Shown here: in pieces, positions 1 through 10,347 of the stretch
Position numbering within the stretch: the first letter of the stretch is position 1
How the letters are laid out: the number at the start of each line of letters is the position of its first letter
DNA from: Oxalobacter sp.
GTDB taxonomy: Bacteria > Pseudomonadota > Gammaproteobacteria > Burkholderiales > Burkholderiaceae_D
DNA length: 64,000 bases
Reading direction: 5' to 3'
NCBI GenBank assembly: GCA_003605115.1
Contig: QZKY01000001.1
Span: 62,001 to 126,000 of the forward strand
Translations under genes and position numbers: made by a program
The notes under the pieces: model-generated
The model's database searches: none
What the model was told of the DNA's origin: nothing
The model's input: the letters and a program-made list of their open reading frames with translations, nothing else

Positions 1-100
1 TTTTTCCCTGAACCCTGGTTAACTCTGCCATTTACATCGGACCTTTGCTATTATTCAAGTCTTGCGCTGACCGTCCTTTGCGCTAAAAACGAATCCTATC

Positions 101-1318
101 ATGACGAACAAAACGCTTGCTGACTCCCTTTTTGACGCCATCGAAATGGCGCCCCGCGACCCGATTTTAGGCATTACCGAGGCTTTTAACGCTGATAAAA
201 ACCCGGACAAGGTAAACCTTGGTGTGGGGGTTTATTACGATGACAATGGCCGGGTTCCCTTGCTGGAGTGCGTCCGCAAGGCTGAAGCCATGCTGGCACA
301 AAAGGCCGCGCCTCGCACCTACCTCCCCATCGACGGCTTGCCCGCCTACGATAATGCTGTTCAGGAACTGGTTTTCGGTGCGGATAGCGCCGTGGTGAAG
401 GAAAAACGCGTCGTAACCGCTCAAGCCATCGGCGGTACCGGCGCATTAAAGCTCGGCGCTGACTTTCTCAAGCGTTTTTCGCCACAATCCGAGGTTTGGA
501 TCAGCGACCCCAGCTGGGAAAACCATCGCGCCCTGTTTGAAGCAGCCGGGTTCAAGGTCAACACCTACCCTTATTACGATACGGCGACGCGCGGCGTGAA
601 TTTTCAAGGGATGCTCAAGGCACTCAAAACGATGCCCAAAGGCGCGATTGTGCTGTTGCATGCTTGCTGCCACAACCCGACGGGTGCCGATCTCTCTGAC
701 GATCAATGGGCACAAGTCATCCCGGTGATTGTGGAGCGCGGACTGATCCCCTTCCTCGATATGGCTTACCAAGGTTTTTCAGAAAATATTGAGGCGGACG
801 GACGCGTAGTGCGCCGTTTTGCTGAAGCGGGAGGGCCGCTTTTCGTATCGAATTCATTCTCCAAATCGTTCTCACTGTACGGCGAACGCGTGGGTGCCTT
901 GAGCATTGTGGGCTCTTCTGGAGACGATATTGCGCGTGCGCTTTCACAACTCAAGCGCGTCATTCGCACAAACTACTCCAATCCCCCCACCCAGGGCGGA
1001 CTGGCGGTGGCCACAGTGCTGACTACGCCAGACTTGCGCAAACAGTGGGAAGATGAACTTGGCGGCATGCGCGTACGCATCCGCGACATGCGTAATCAGT
1101 TCGTGGAAAAATTGAAGCAAAAAGCCCCGAGCAAGGATTTCAGTTTTGTTGTTCGCCAAAACGGCATGTTCTCGTATTCCGGTTTGACGAAGGAGCAGGT
1201 GGCGAGACTGCGCGACGAATTTTCCATCTATGCTATCGATACCGGTCGTATCTGCATTGCCGCACTCAATTCTCGCAACATCGACCGTGTTGTCGATGCC
1301 ATTGCGAAAGTTCTCTGA
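101..1318 (+). CDS. Aromatic amino acid / aspartate aminotransferase (class I PLP)
   Basis: A PLP-dependent transaminase of the AspC/TyrB family, 405 residues, about the family's usual length of 396-405. It should exchange amino groups between aspartate or aromatic amino acids and 2-oxoglutarate in the cytosol. Visible landmarks are the HNPTG motif at 191-195 that contacts the cofactor, Asp220 in LDMAYQG (PLP pyridine nitrogen) and the Schiff-base Lys255 in SNSFSKSFSLYGERVG. The ATG at 101 is the first in frame and the protein starts in the normal family way. No strong ribosome binding site is seen. The gene stands alone and ends at a hairpin shared with the convergent DUF3300 gene. Whether it prefers aspartate or aromatic substrates cannot be told from sequence, so no symbol is given. 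Confidence 0.93.
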   Translation: MTNKTLADSLFDAIEMAPRDPILGITEAFNADKNPDKVNLGVGVYYDDNGRVPLLECVRKAEAMLAQKAAPRTYLPIDGLPAYDNAVQELVFGADSAVVKEKRVVTAQAIGGTGALKLGADFLKRFSPQSEVWISDPSWENHRALFEAAGFKVNTYPYYDTATRGVNFQGMLKALKTMPKGAIVLLHACCHNPTGADLSDDQWAQVIPVIVERGLIPFLDMAYQGFSENIEADGRVVRRFAEAGGPLFVSNSFSKSFSLYGERVGALSIVGSSGDDIARALSQLKRVIRTNYSNPPTQGGLAVATVLTTPDLRKQWEDELGGMRVRIRDMRNQFVEKLKQKAPSKDFSFVVRQNGMFSYSGLTKEQVARLRDEFSIYAIDTGRICIAALNSRNIDRVVDAIAKVL

Positions 1319-1341
1319 TCCGCCTCACACGTTCAGATCAT

Positions 1342-1378
1342 AAAAAACCCTCTCCATGCTTCGGAGAGGGTTTTCTTT
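1342..1378. terminator. Bidirectional intrinsic terminator
   Basis: A GC-rich hairpin (ACCCTCTCC / GGAGAGGGT around a short ATGCTTC-type loop) is flanked by A-runs on the left and T-runs on the right. It can therefore end transcripts from both the aminotransferase gene on the plus strand and the convergent DUF3300 gene on the minus strand. The structure is seen directly; function is inferred. Confidence 0.85.
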
Positions 1379-1388
1379 TTCAACCGCG

Positions 1389-2642
1389 TTAACGACGACG
1401 ATTATCGTCTCGTGAATCAGAATCATGGCCGCGCTTGCCACGTTCTTTTGATGCATTGTCACGACGCCTGTCATCATCATCGTCGCCATCATTGTCGCGC
1501 TGACGACGATCTTCTCCTCGCCTCGCCTCCTGTTTAGGACGTTGACTCGCTGAAGGTTGCGTTTGGCGAACGCCGTGCGCAACACCGCGAGGCGCATCGT
1601 TTTTGCGAACATCAGGGTAATGTTGATTGACCTTCGGCGAACTGCTCATGGGTTTGCGATGATCATCATCACGAATACTTCGCTGATGCACGGGCTGTGG
1701 CCTGTGCTGGTTCGAACGAATTTCCCGCACTGTTGGACGTGGGGGAACTTGTTTGTTATACGATCTGGCGTGTCCACCATATCGGCGTTCAGAAACGCTA
1801 TGGTGATATGGCACATCCCGACGATGGCGCGGATCGTGCCGCCACTGATAACGGGTACCAACACGCTTGTGATAGTCGTAATGCGGATGACGCTGCCAGT
1901 ACGTTACCTGCGGACGGTGATAGACATGATGATGATTCCAGTCGAATATGGCAAACAATACTCCTGCCGTTACAACGGTTGCAACGGGTGACCATGTCCA
2001 ACTGGTTTGATGGTTTCTGATCACGTAGCCAGGCCACGGATCCCATACCACCGGGGCATAAGCCGGTTGTGGCCAGCGACCATACACCATGCGCGGATTA
2101 TAGTAAGGGACAAAAACCAGGGTTGGTTGCACTGGCATGATGGCAATGTGGCGATTTTCCTGAATGACACTGACATGCCCGTCTGACCGCAAGTGTCCCG
2201 CAACCATGGCGCGATGCCGTAATACCTGGATCGTATCCATCACTTGCGCCTGCTGCCCGAGGAAAGCGTCTCCCATATTTCGCATCCATTCGTAACGGGA
2301 TTCCATGGTGTCCAGCAAATGCGGGAAAGGCAGGAGCGATTTCACGCTGATATCCCATTGCATCGTTTCCGCAGCGCGTATGGCATCGTCACCCTTCAAC
2401 TCTGGGTGCGCGCGCAGCCAGTAGCTGGCCTCTACCACTTCAGTCGGGTAAGTTGACGCCATCAAGACATGCGAAAGGAGCGAATCCGGATAAAGGGCAA
2501 CCGGCGCGAGCATCTGTTCCAGTTCGGCTTGCGAGTATGCCGGACGATCATAAATGAGTGGCGCAGGCTGCGCCTTGGCGATCGAAAAAACCAGAAACAA
2601 TGCAAAAAACTGCATGACTATGAGCCTGATTCGTGATTTCAT
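1389..2642 (-). CDS. Secreted DUF3300-family protein with basic, His- and Asp/Arg-rich tail
   Basis: The protein is 417 residues from an ATG at 2642, preceded by a good AAGGAAG ribosome binding site; an upstream in-frame ATG at 2762 lacks one. A signal peptide of about 24 residues ends in AKA before QPAPLIYDRP. Residues 30-230 carry the DUF3300 pattern (AELEQMLAPVALYPDSLLS, then VEASYWLRAHP). The function of that domain is not established. The second half is low-complexity: clusters of HHH, HRP and RHDPRHRR, then a tail of alternating Asp and Arg/Lys. That composition could bind metal or polyanions, which is only inference. The gene stands alone between the shared terminator and nadC. Confidence 0.85.
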   Translation of the reverse strand: MKSRIRLIVMQFFALFLVFSIAKAQPAPLIYDRPAYSQAELEQMLAPVALYPDSLLSHVLMASTYPTEVVEASYWLRAHPELKGDDAIRAAETMQWDISVKSLLPFPHLLDTMESRYEWMRNMGDAFLGQQAQVMDTIQVLRHRAMVAGHLRSDGHVSVIQENRHIAIMPVQPTLVFVPYYNPRMVYGRWPQPAYAPVVWDPWPGYVIRNHQTSWTWSPVATVVTAGVLFAIFDWNHHHVYHRPQVTYWQRHPHYDYHKRVGTRYQWRHDPRHRRDVPYHHSVSERRYGGHARSYNKQVPPRPTVREIRSNQHRPQPVHQRSIRDDDHRKPMSSSPKVNQHYPDVRKNDAPRGVAHGVRQTQPSASQRPKQEARRGEDRRQRDNDGDDDDDRRRDNASKERGKRGHDSDSRDDNRRR

Positions 2643-2837
2643 AAAACTTCCTTTGTCGTTCTTGACGTTTGGATAAACATCCACTTTGCCGATGACCCGT
2701 GCTGCACGTTTGAGTTTTGTTAATTTTTCAATCAGCGTGATCCAAAAAATGGTCACACACAAGTAAATAACGCATCAAGCCAATAAAGCGACGCAAGGCT
2801 TTCACTTTGTTACAAGATTGTTTGTCACCTTGCGAAA

Positions 2838-3704
2838 CTAAGCAATGAGGCGCAATGAATAATCCGTTGCCTGTACATCCTTGGTTAATGCGCCAACTGA
2901 AATGCGATCCACTCCAGTTTCTGCCAATGCACGCACGGTGTAAATATCGACGCCACCCGACACTTCCAGCAATGCCTGCCCTGCCGTGATTCGGACAGCC
3001 TCGCGCACATCTTCAATAGAGAAGTTGTCAAGCAGAACAGATTGCGCTTTGGCTGAAAGCGCTTCTTGCAGTTGCGCCAGCGTTTCAACTTCTATCTGAA
3101 CGGGGACATTCGCATTCAGCACGTGCGCTGCATTGAGTGCTGCAGTAATGCCGCCCGCAGAGGCGATATGGTTTTCTTTGATTAAAATGCCGTCATACAA
3201 AGCCATGCGTTGATTCGCTCCGCCACCCACTCTTACGGCATATTTCTCTGCCTGCCGCAAACCAGGAAAGGTTTTCCGCGTATCCATGATGGCGGCCTTC
3301 GTACCGCGAACCAGTTTGACGAATTTGCTGGTTTGGGTCGCCACACCAGAGAGGAGTTGAAGAAAATTGAGTGCGGTACGCTCGGCTGTCAACAATGATC
3401 GTGCAGCGCCTTCCATCAGACAGACTTGCACATTGCCATTCAGTTCCGCACCTTCGGCATGCAACCAGTGGATTTGCAAACGCTGGTCCACTGCTTTCAT
3501 CACCGCTTCAAACCAGGGTGCGCCGCACAATACGGCGTTTTCACGAACGAGCACCGCAGCTTTGACGCGCGTGTCTTGGGGTATCAGCAAGCTGGTCAGG
3601 TCGCCTGCTCCCACATCTTCTGCCAATGCGTTGCGCACATTTTCTTCAAGCGCAGCCTGCAAAACAGCATCAAACGGTGCGAAAGGATTAAGCAAACTGC
3701 TCAT
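2838..3704 (-). CDS. nadC: Nicotinate-nucleotide pyrophosphorylase (quinolinate phosphoribosyltransferase)
   Basis: Converts quinolinate and PRPP to nicotinate mononucleotide, CO2 and pyrophosphate in de novo NAD synthesis. At 288 residues it has the normal length. The N-terminal domain ([13 protein letters not shown]) and the barrel motifs are visible: [31 protein letters not shown] for substrate binding, then [10 protein letters not shown] and LLDNFS. The start ATG at 3704 overlaps the stop of nadA by 4 bases, so the two enzymes, which act in sequence, are translationally coupled. nadB is not in the window. There is no sign of truncation. Confidence 0.97.
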   Translation of the reverse strand: MSSLLNPFAPFDAVLQAALEENVRNALAEDVGAGDLTSLLIPQDTRVKAAVLVRENAVLCGAPWFEAVMKAVDQRLQIHWLHAEGAELNGNVQVCLMEGAARSLLTAERTALNFLQLLSGVATQTSKFVKLVRGTKAAIMDTRKTFPGLRQAEKYAVRVGGGANQRMALYDGILIKENHIASAGGITAALNAAHVLNANVPVQIEVETLAQLQEALSAKAQSVLLDNFSIEDVREAVRITAGQALLEVSGGVDIYTVRALAETGVDRISVGALTKDVQATDYSLRLIA

Positions 3705-4813
3705 GCTGGCCCCAAACCGGAAAAGGGTTGATTGAGCTTTGCTTTTTGTTCCGCCGCAAAAGTCAGCATGCGTTCAATGCAGGTGACGGCTTTCTTACCA
3801 ACTTCACGATCAACAATAATTTCGTTATTGCCTTTTTCAAGCACAGCAGCAAGATTCGCCAAACCATTCATCGCCATCCACGGACAATGCGTACAACTCT
3901 TGCAGGTTGCGCCGTGACCAGAGGTGGGCGCTTCGATGAAAGTCTTGCCGGGCGCTGCCTGTTTCATCTTGTGGAAAAGCCCGCTTTCGGTTGCCACAAT
4001 AAATTCAGTTGCATCCATCGTTTTCGCAGCCGTAACCATTTGAGACGTTGAACCGACGATATCGGCCAATGCAATCACCGCTGCGGGTGATTCCGGATGT
4101 ACCAGCACTTTGGCTTTCGGGTGTTCTTTCATTAACAATTCAAGCTCCAGTGCCTTGAACTCGTCGTGCACCAAGCAGGAACCCTGCCAGAGCAACATGT
4201 CGGCACCTGTCTGGCTCTGGATATACGTGCCTAAGTGTTTGTCCGGTGCCCAAAGAATTTTCTTTCCTTGCGCGTGCAAGTGACGGACGATATCGAGCCC
4301 AATCGAGGAGGTCACCATCCAGTCAGCACGCGCCTTCACCGCTGCACTGGTATTGGCATAGACCACCACTGTTCTGTCAGGATGGGCGTCGCAAAACGCC
4401 GCGAATTCTTCCGCCGGACACCCCAAATCCAGTGAACAGCTTGCATCCAGATCGGGCATCAAAATAGTTTTGTCGGGGCTTAATATTTTTGCCGTTTCGC
4501 CCATAAAACGCACCCCGGCGATGATCAGGGTTTTTGCCGGATGATCGCGTCCAAAACGCGCCATTTCGAGTGAATCTGCAACGCACCCACCAGTCTCATC
4601 AGCCATGTCCTGCACGTCCGGGTCAACATAATAGTGCGCCACCAATACGGCGTTGCGCTCTTTCAGCAACTGCCTGATGCGCGCCTTGAGCGCAGCTTTT
4701 TCTTCTGGCGTGGGCGGCGCGGGCACACGCGCCCAGGCGCGCGCGGTGCAACTGGTTCCCGCATCCATTTGCGGAAATTCATATTCAACTGTTTTGATCG
4801 CTGGTGTCTGCAT
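3701..4813 (-). CDS. nadA: Quinolinate synthase A
   Basis: A [4Fe-4S] enzyme that condenses iminoaspartate with dihydroxyacetone phosphate to quinolinate. It is 370 residues, typical of the long proteobacterial NadA. The three cluster cysteine regions are recognisable: [22 protein letters not shown] and [14 protein letters not shown]. The substrate-binding segments [10 protein letters not shown] and MGETAKIL are also present. It is the first gene of a nadA-nadC pair with a 4-base overlap. The region upstream is AT-rich, but no promoter was assigned with confidence. Confidence 0.97.
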   Translation of the reverse strand: MQTPAIKTVEYEFPQMDAGTSCTARAWARVPAPPTPEEKAALKARIRQLLKERNAVLVAHYYVDPDVQDMADETGGCVADSLEMARFGRDHPAKTLIIAGVRFMGETAKILSPDKTILMPDLDASCSLDLGCPAEEFAAFCDAHPDRTVVVYANTSAAVKARADWMVTSSIGLDIVRHLHAQGKKILWAPDKHLGTYIQSQTGADMLLWQGSCLVHDEFKALELELLMKEHPKAKVLVHPESPAAVIALADIVGSTSQMVTAAKTMDATEFIVATESGLFHKMKQAAPGKTFIEAPTSGHGATCKSCTHCPWMAMNGLANLAAVLEKGNNEIIVDREVGKKAVTCIERMLTFAAEQKAKLNQPFSGLGPA

Positions 4814-4948
4814 GTGATAAAAATCAATTAAATCAAAATTAACGTGAGTATACTCCCTGCTAGCCCGATTGATATCTCGTGTTATGTCGAGCCGCTAACC
4901 GGATTCTTTCAGTCGATTTTCCTGCACGCTACCGAAACTGCGAGTTCC

Positions 4949-5161
4949 ATGAGCCATCCGATATACGAAAAAACAGAAAAAGGGCGCGAGGAAATCACCA
5001 CGCGCAAATACCACCTTTCTCCCAAGCTTCGCACGCTACTGGTTTTAATTGATGGAGAAAGAGCGGCAGACAAAGTGTTGCAGGAGATTGCGCCACTCGG
5101 CTTGAATGAACAAAGCTTGAGTGAACTGGTGGCACAGGATTACATTCGTCAAAAACACTGA
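4949..5161 (+). CDS. Small conserved unknown, winged-helix-like domain
   Basis: A 70-residue protein starting MSHPIYEKTEKGREE. A GTG at 4844 would add 35 residues of unconvincing sequence, so the ATG at 4949 is preferred, although no clear ribosome binding site precedes it. The body (TEKGREEI..R.YHLSPKLRTLLVLIDG, then LSELVAQDYI) looks like a small helix-turn-helix or winged-helix fold. The same pattern opens the 176-residue protein encoded at 17142-17672, so the two share a domain. The role is unknown. The gene is flanked by nadA (divergent) and ldcA (convergent) and is monocistronic. Confidence 0.7.
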   Translation: MSHPIYEKTEKGREEITTRKYHLSPKLRTLLVLIDGERAADKVLQEIAPLGLNEQSLSELVAQDYIRQKH

Positions 5162-5209
5162 ATCTTGAGCGTTCGGCGAATGCCCGCCCGATGAATCTTG
5201 TTTAGTCGC

Positions 5210-6133
5210 TTATGTTTTTTCCTGTAAAACGGGATAACGCATCATTCCCAATAAAACCAGTTCCCCCAACGAATCCAGTTGCGCGTCACACCCTACCGCA
5301 AGCGTGGCCTTCTCTTTCATATGCCCGAAAGGCAAGCCTGTCAGCACCGGCATGGGCAAGTGCTGTCGCAAATAGTCAAGCATCACATCAAAGTCGTAGC
5401 CATTGTCATACTCGTTGAGGCGATACCCGGAAAAGTCCCCCAGCACCAATGCTTTTTGCTGTTCAAACACACCCGCGCGCAATAACTGTAGCATCATGCG
5501 CTCAATGCGATAAGGATGCTCATTGACGTCTTCTACGAACAAAATGCCATCCTCAATTTGAGGAAACCATGGTGTCCCCAGCAAACTGGTCAACATGGAA
5601 AGATTCCCTCCCCACAATTGACCGGAAACACAAATCGACGGGTTGCCCTTTCCGGGCCAGCTTACGGTGTGCGTTGGCGAGGATATGCAGCGCAGAAAAT
5701 CAGCGCGAGTCGCGTCACTCCCCCGCTCAACGGTATAGTCATCGCAAATCATGGGGCCCGCAAAACTCATGGCGCCAGTTTTGGCCAGCAAGGCCAACTG
5801 GAATGCTGTGAAATCGCTGTGGCCAACAAACAGCTTTCCGCTTTTCGCCAGAAAATCGAAATCCAGCAAGGGCAAGAGACGGGACATGCCGTAACCACCG
5901 CGCAAGGCCATCACGACTTGTACTTCAGGATTGCTGGCAGCACGATGCAATTGTTCAGCGCGCACATCGTCCGTATCGCTGAATCGAAAATGTTTCGTTT
6001 CAGGATTGTAGTAACTGTGGATGATGAATCCCTGTTTCTCCATCAGCGCCAGCGCAGCGCCGTAAGCTGCTGCATCCTGTGCATAACCACCGGGAGCCAC
6101 AATCGCAACACCAATCTTTGAAGCAGTGTTCAT
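5210..6133 (-). CDS. ldcA: LD-carboxypeptidase (muramoyltetrapeptide carboxypeptidase, S66)
   Basis: Trims the terminal D-alanine from murein tetrapeptides during cytoplasmic peptidoglycan recycling. It is 307 residues, the normal size. The S66 features are the N-terminal GVAIVAPGGYA, the nucleophile Ser106 in VGHSDFTAF, the Glu-containing LFVEDVNEHPYRIERM and the His in LPFGHMKEKATLAVG, which complete a Ser-His-Glu triad. There is no signal peptide, as expected for LdcA. It is the last gene of an apparent operon queE-queD-tadA-ldcA, with 3 bases between it and tadA. Confidence 0.93.
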   Translation of the reverse strand: MNTASKIGVAIVAPGGYAQDAAAYGAALALMEKQGFIIHSYYNPETKHFRFSDTDDVRAEQLHRAASNPEVQVVMALRGGYGMSRLLPLLDFDFLAKSGKLFVGHSDFTAFQLALLAKTGAMSFAGPMICDDYTVERGSDATRADFLRCISSPTHTVSWPGKGNPSICVSGQLWGGNLSMLTSLLGTPWFPQIEDGILFVEDVNEHPYRIERMMLQLLRAGVFEQQKALVLGDFSGYRLNEYDNGYDFDVMLDYLRQHLPMPVLTGLPFGHMKEKATLAVGCDAQLDSLGELVLLGMMRYPVLQEKT

Positions 6134-6136
6134 GGC

Positions 6137-7071
<935 letters not shown>

Positions 7072-7090
7072 GTTATTTAAAATTCAAAAA

Positions 7091-7726
7091 CTATGGGATC
7101 TGTAAAATTTTATGCGCCTGCAAACTCAGCTTCCAGCGCGGATTCTGCAAGCAAAGGCGAACGGCATATTGCGCATTCGCTTCCCTGTCGGCATTATCCA
7201 TCGGCTGCACAAAAAAATGTGAAAATTCAAGGCCTTCGTAATCCGGGAGCGATAGCCCCGATTGAGGAACCACCAGCTTGAGTTCATCACCGCGTTTGAC
7301 TGCCAGCTTCACACCAACTTTCGGACTCACACACACCCAGTCCACACCTTCAGGCACAGGCAAGCTGCCATTGGTTTCAATGGCAATTTCAAAACCGTGT
7401 AAATGCAATGCAGCGATCAGTGTGGCATCCAGTTGAAGAAGTGGTTCACCCCCCGTGAGCACAACATACTTGCTTGCAGCGAATGTAGCCGGCCACAGTG
7501 CATCCATTGCGTTTGCCAAAGCTTCGGCATTTTCATACTTCCCGCCATGCGCACCATCCGTTCCGACAAAATCCGTATCACAATAACGACACATTGCACC
7601 TGCACGATCCGCCTCGCGCCCCGACCACAGATTGCATCCTGCAAAGCGACAAAACACCGCAGGACGTCCAGCGCGCGCACCTTCGCCTTGCAGCGTGTAG
7701 AAAATTTCCTTGATGGCGTAGGTCAA
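7091..7726 (-). CDS. queE: 7-carboxy-7-deazaguanine synthase (radical SAM)
   Basis: Radical-SAM enzyme that contracts the pterin ring of QueD's product to 7-carboxy-7-deazaguanine. It is 211 residues. Instead of the usual CX3CX2C, the cluster cysteines are spaced Cys31-X14-Cys46-X2-Cys49, the form known from Burkholderia QueE. The N-terminal IFYTLQGEGARAGRPAVFCRF and LTGGEPLLQ motifs are typical. It is the first gene of the queE-queD-tadA-ldcA operon. queC and queF are not in this window. Confidence 0.95.
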   Translation of the reverse strand: MTYAIKEIFYTLQGEGARAGRPAVFCRFAGCNLWSGREADRAGAMCRYCDTDFVGTDGAHGGKYENAEALANAMDALWPATFAASKYVVLTGGEPLLQLDATLIAALHLHGFEIAIETNGSLPVPEGVDWVCVSPKVGVKLAVKRGDELKLVVPQSGLSLPDYEGLEFSHFFVQPMDNADREANAQYAVRLCLQNPRWKLSLQAHKILQIP

Positions 7727-7800
7727 AGGTGTATATCCAATTCAGGGATTCAAGCAGCTTTTTTACTCAACAGAATCAAGCGCAGTCCCAATCGTTTTCA

Positions 7801-8655
7801 TCAATCGTTCGTCGGACTCAGCAATTCTGTGGGGCGCACTGGATTGACATAACCGCCCCGGCTTGCGTTGTAGGCATCCAGCGGTACATCATAGATCTGG
7901 CCTGTCGCCTCATCACGCTGTCGGGTATAGCCCATTGTTCCCTCGCGTCGCGCTTTGGCCATGCGATCTTGAGATACGCCACGTGCAGCCCAACTTTTGT
8001 TGTAGCGTCCATAGATGTCATCGTGACGTGTCCCTTTGGGCATTGATCGAACCATCGAGGCCGCCGGAACCGAAGGATTGGTGAGGACGATACTGTCACG
8101 CACTTGCGGCAGCCATAGCTTGAGTGAATCCCACTTGGCTACCGGCCCCTGGACACCTGTCAGGATAGCGGTATATTGCCCCGCCCCTTGAAGGACGTGA
8201 GAAATGGCGCGAACCCGAATGGGTCTTCCGTTGCTGCTTGCCTTGAATTCGATTTCGATGCCCTGCCATCGCAAACCGTACGGCCCGGGCGAAGAGGGCG
8301 TCGGTGTTTTCTTCAGGATCTGGACATTCCTCAAGGGTATTGATGACAACACAGCTCGAAAATGTCCCTCTGGTGTTTGATTCCCATACATGCCAAAAAC
8401 GATTGACGAGCTCACGCCGGTCAACTGATCGGGCGCAGTGATATCAATACCATTGCTTGTCTCGTTGACTTGCCAGCCTTTCGGGAGGCTGTATGCAAAA
8501 ACTCTGCCTTGTTTGCGCAATAAAATCGGTCGATGTGCTCCGCCATCACGATACTGTTGTGAGGTGCCAGAAAAAACACCACCTTGTGCAGATGCAGACG
8601 TCACCGTAGCCAAGAATGCACACAGACAAGTCACGCGAACGATACGATTTATCAT
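7801..8655 (-). CDS. Secreted protein of unknown function
   Basis: A 284-residue protein with a clear signal peptide: MINRIVRV, a hydrophobic core, then SASAQGG with cleavage expected near residue 24. No recognised catalytic motif is visible. The mature part has a central segment (residues 40-190) alternating hydrophobic and polar residues, likely beta-rich. It is followed by a Tyr/Arg-rich C-terminus (YGRYNKSW, MGYTRQRDEATGQIYDVP). It has no cysteines after the signal peptide. It lies 61 bases downstream of guaA on the same strand, and 74 bases separate its stop from the start of queE. It may be part of the gua transcript or stand alone. Confidence 0.75.
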   Translation of the reverse strand: MINRIVRVTCLCAFLATVTSASAQGGVFSGTSQQYRDGGAHRPILLRKQGRVFAYSLPKGWQVNETSNGIDITAPDQLTGVSSSIVFGMYGNQTPEGHFRAVLSSIPLRNVQILKKTPTPSSPGPYGLRWQGIEIEFKASSNGRPIRVRAISHVLQGAGQYTAILTGVQGPVAKWDSLKLWLPQVRDSIVLTNPSVPAASMVRSMPKGTRHDDIYGRYNKSWAARGVSQDRMAKARREGTMGYTRQRDEATGQIYDVPLDAYNASRGGYVNPVRPTELLSPTND

Positions 8656-8716
8656 CCTGTTACCTCCAGCCCTTTAACGAAGATTGAAAGGCACCTCAGC
8701 ACAACTGCGGAATGGA

Positions 8717-10327
8717 TCATTCCCACTCAATCGTTGCGGGAGGTTTGCCGGAAATGTCGTAAACGACACGGTTAATCCCGCGCACTTCATTGATGATGCG
8801 GTTCGACACACGCCCCAGCAAATCGTGTGGTAAATGTGCCCAGTGCGCGGTCATGAAATCCTGTGTTTGTACGGCACGCAAGGCAACAACGTAATCGTAG
8901 CTGCGCCCGTCGCCCATCACTCCGACCGATTTCACCGGCAGGAAAACAGCAAAGGCCTGACTCGTCGCGTCGTACCAACTGATGCGTTTCATCTCGCCAT
9001 CCACCAACATGTCAACGTAAGTGTTGCGTAATTCATCGATGAAAATCGCATCGGCACGACGCAGCATTTCTGCATATTCCGTTTTCACGTCACCGAGAAT
9101 GCGCACCCCCAAGCCCGGCCCCGGGAAGGGATGGCGATACACCATGTCATGCGGCAAACCAAGCGCAACGCCAAGCTCTCGCACTTCATCCTTGAACAAA
9201 TCGCGCAAGGGTTCGAGCAGTTTCAGATTCATGTTGTCCGGCAGACCGCCAACATTGTGGTGGCTCTTGATCGTGTGGCCTTTCTTGCCCTGTCCCGCAC
9301 TTTCAATGACATCAGGATAAATCGTACCTTGCGCCAACCACTTGGCGTTTTTCAATCTGTCTGCCTGCACCTGGAAGACTTCGACAAATTCGCGACCGAT
9401 GATCTTGCGTTTCTCTTCGGGATCGGCGACGCCTTTCAGGTGCCCCATGAACTGCGCCGTGGCATCCACATGCACTACCTTGACGCCGAGGTTCTTGGCG
9501 AACATGTCCATCACCATCGAGCCTTCGTCCAGACGCAACAATCCGTGATCAACGAAAACGCAGGTCAGTTGGTCGCCAATGGCACGATGAATCAGAGCCG
9601 CTGCCACACTGGAATCGACGCCGCCCGACAAACCGAGAATGACCTCTTCTTTGCCCACTTGTTCACGAATGGAAGCAATCGCCTCGCTCACGTAGTCCGG
9701 CATGTTCCAGTCAGATTTGCATCCGCAAATGTCATGGACGAAGCGCCCGATGATCGCCTTGCCCTGCACCGTGTGCGTGACTTCTGGATGAAATTGCACC
9801 GCATAAAAACGTCGTTCATCGTCAGCCATCCCTGCGATCGGACAGGCATCGTTCGAAGCCATTAACTTGAATCCCGGCGGCATTTCTGTCACCTTGTCAC
9901 CATGACTCATCCAGACCTTGAGCATCCCATGACCTTCCGGGGACACGATGTCGTTGATGCCTTTAAGCAGTGCGCTGTGGCCACGCGCGCGCACTTCAGC
10001 GTAGCCAAATTCGCGCACCAGACCATTCTCAACCTTGCCACCCAATTGCGCCGCCATCGTTTGCATGCCATAGCAAATGCCCAACACAGGGATGCCCAAC
10101 TCGAAAACAATCTGCGGTGCACGTGGTGTATCGCCTTCCGTCACACTGTTCGGGCCACCGGATAAAATGATCCCGCGCAGCAAACCGTCTTTGGTCAATT
10201 CACGAATAAAATCGTCACCAACATCATAGGGATGCACCTCAGAAAATACACCTGATTCACGCACGCGTCGTGCGATGAGCTGTGTGACCTGGGAACCGAA
10301 ATCAAGAATAAGTATCCGTGAATGCAT
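8717..10327 (-). CDS. guaA: GMP synthase (glutamine-hydrolysing)
   Basis: Aminates XMP to GMP using glutamine and ATP. It is 536 residues from the ATG at 10327 ([13 protein letters not shown]); in-frame sequence further upstream overlaps the preceding gene and is not family-like. The class I amidotransferase domain has nucleophile Cys85 (LGICYGMQ) and the His/Glu of FHPEVTH. The ATP-pyrophosphatase domain has the P-loop [11 protein letters not shown]. The C-terminal dimerisation domain ends [17 protein letters not shown]. It lies 20 bases downstream of a GAF-GGDEF gene that separates it from guaB on the same strand. The complete enzyme looks functional. Confidence 0.98.
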   Translation of the reverse strand: MHSRILILDFGSQVTQLIARRVRESGVFSEVHPYDVGDDFIRELTKDGLLRGIILSGGPNSVTEGDTPRAPQIVFELGIPVLGICYGMQTMAAQLGGKVENGLVREFGYAEVRARGHSALLKGINDIVSPEGHGMLKVWMSHGDKVTEMPPGFKLMASNDACPIAGMADDERRFYAVQFHPEVTHTVQGKAIIGRFVHDICGCKSDWNMPDYVSEAIASIREQVGKEEVILGLSGGVDSSVAAALIHRAIGDQLTCVFVDHGLLRLDEGSMVMDMFAKNLGVKVVHVDATAQFMGHLKGVADPEEKRKIIGREFVEVFQVQADRLKNAKWLAQGTIYPDVIESAGQGKKGHTIKSHHNVGGLPDNMNLKLLEPLRDLFKDEVRELGVALGLPHDMVYRHPFPGPGLGVRILGDVKTEYAEMLRRADAIFIDELRNTYVDMLVDGEMKRISWYDATSQAFAVFLPVKSVGVMGDGRSYDYVVALRAVQTQDFMTAHWAHLPHDLLGRVSNRIINEVRGINRVVYDISGKPPATIEWE

Positions 10328-10347
10328 GCGATGCGTTTCTTCAAAAG

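Noticed and set aside
9131-9865. 244-codon open frame antisense to guaA
   Set aside because: It is a shadow of guaA codon usage: His-rich with no start signal.
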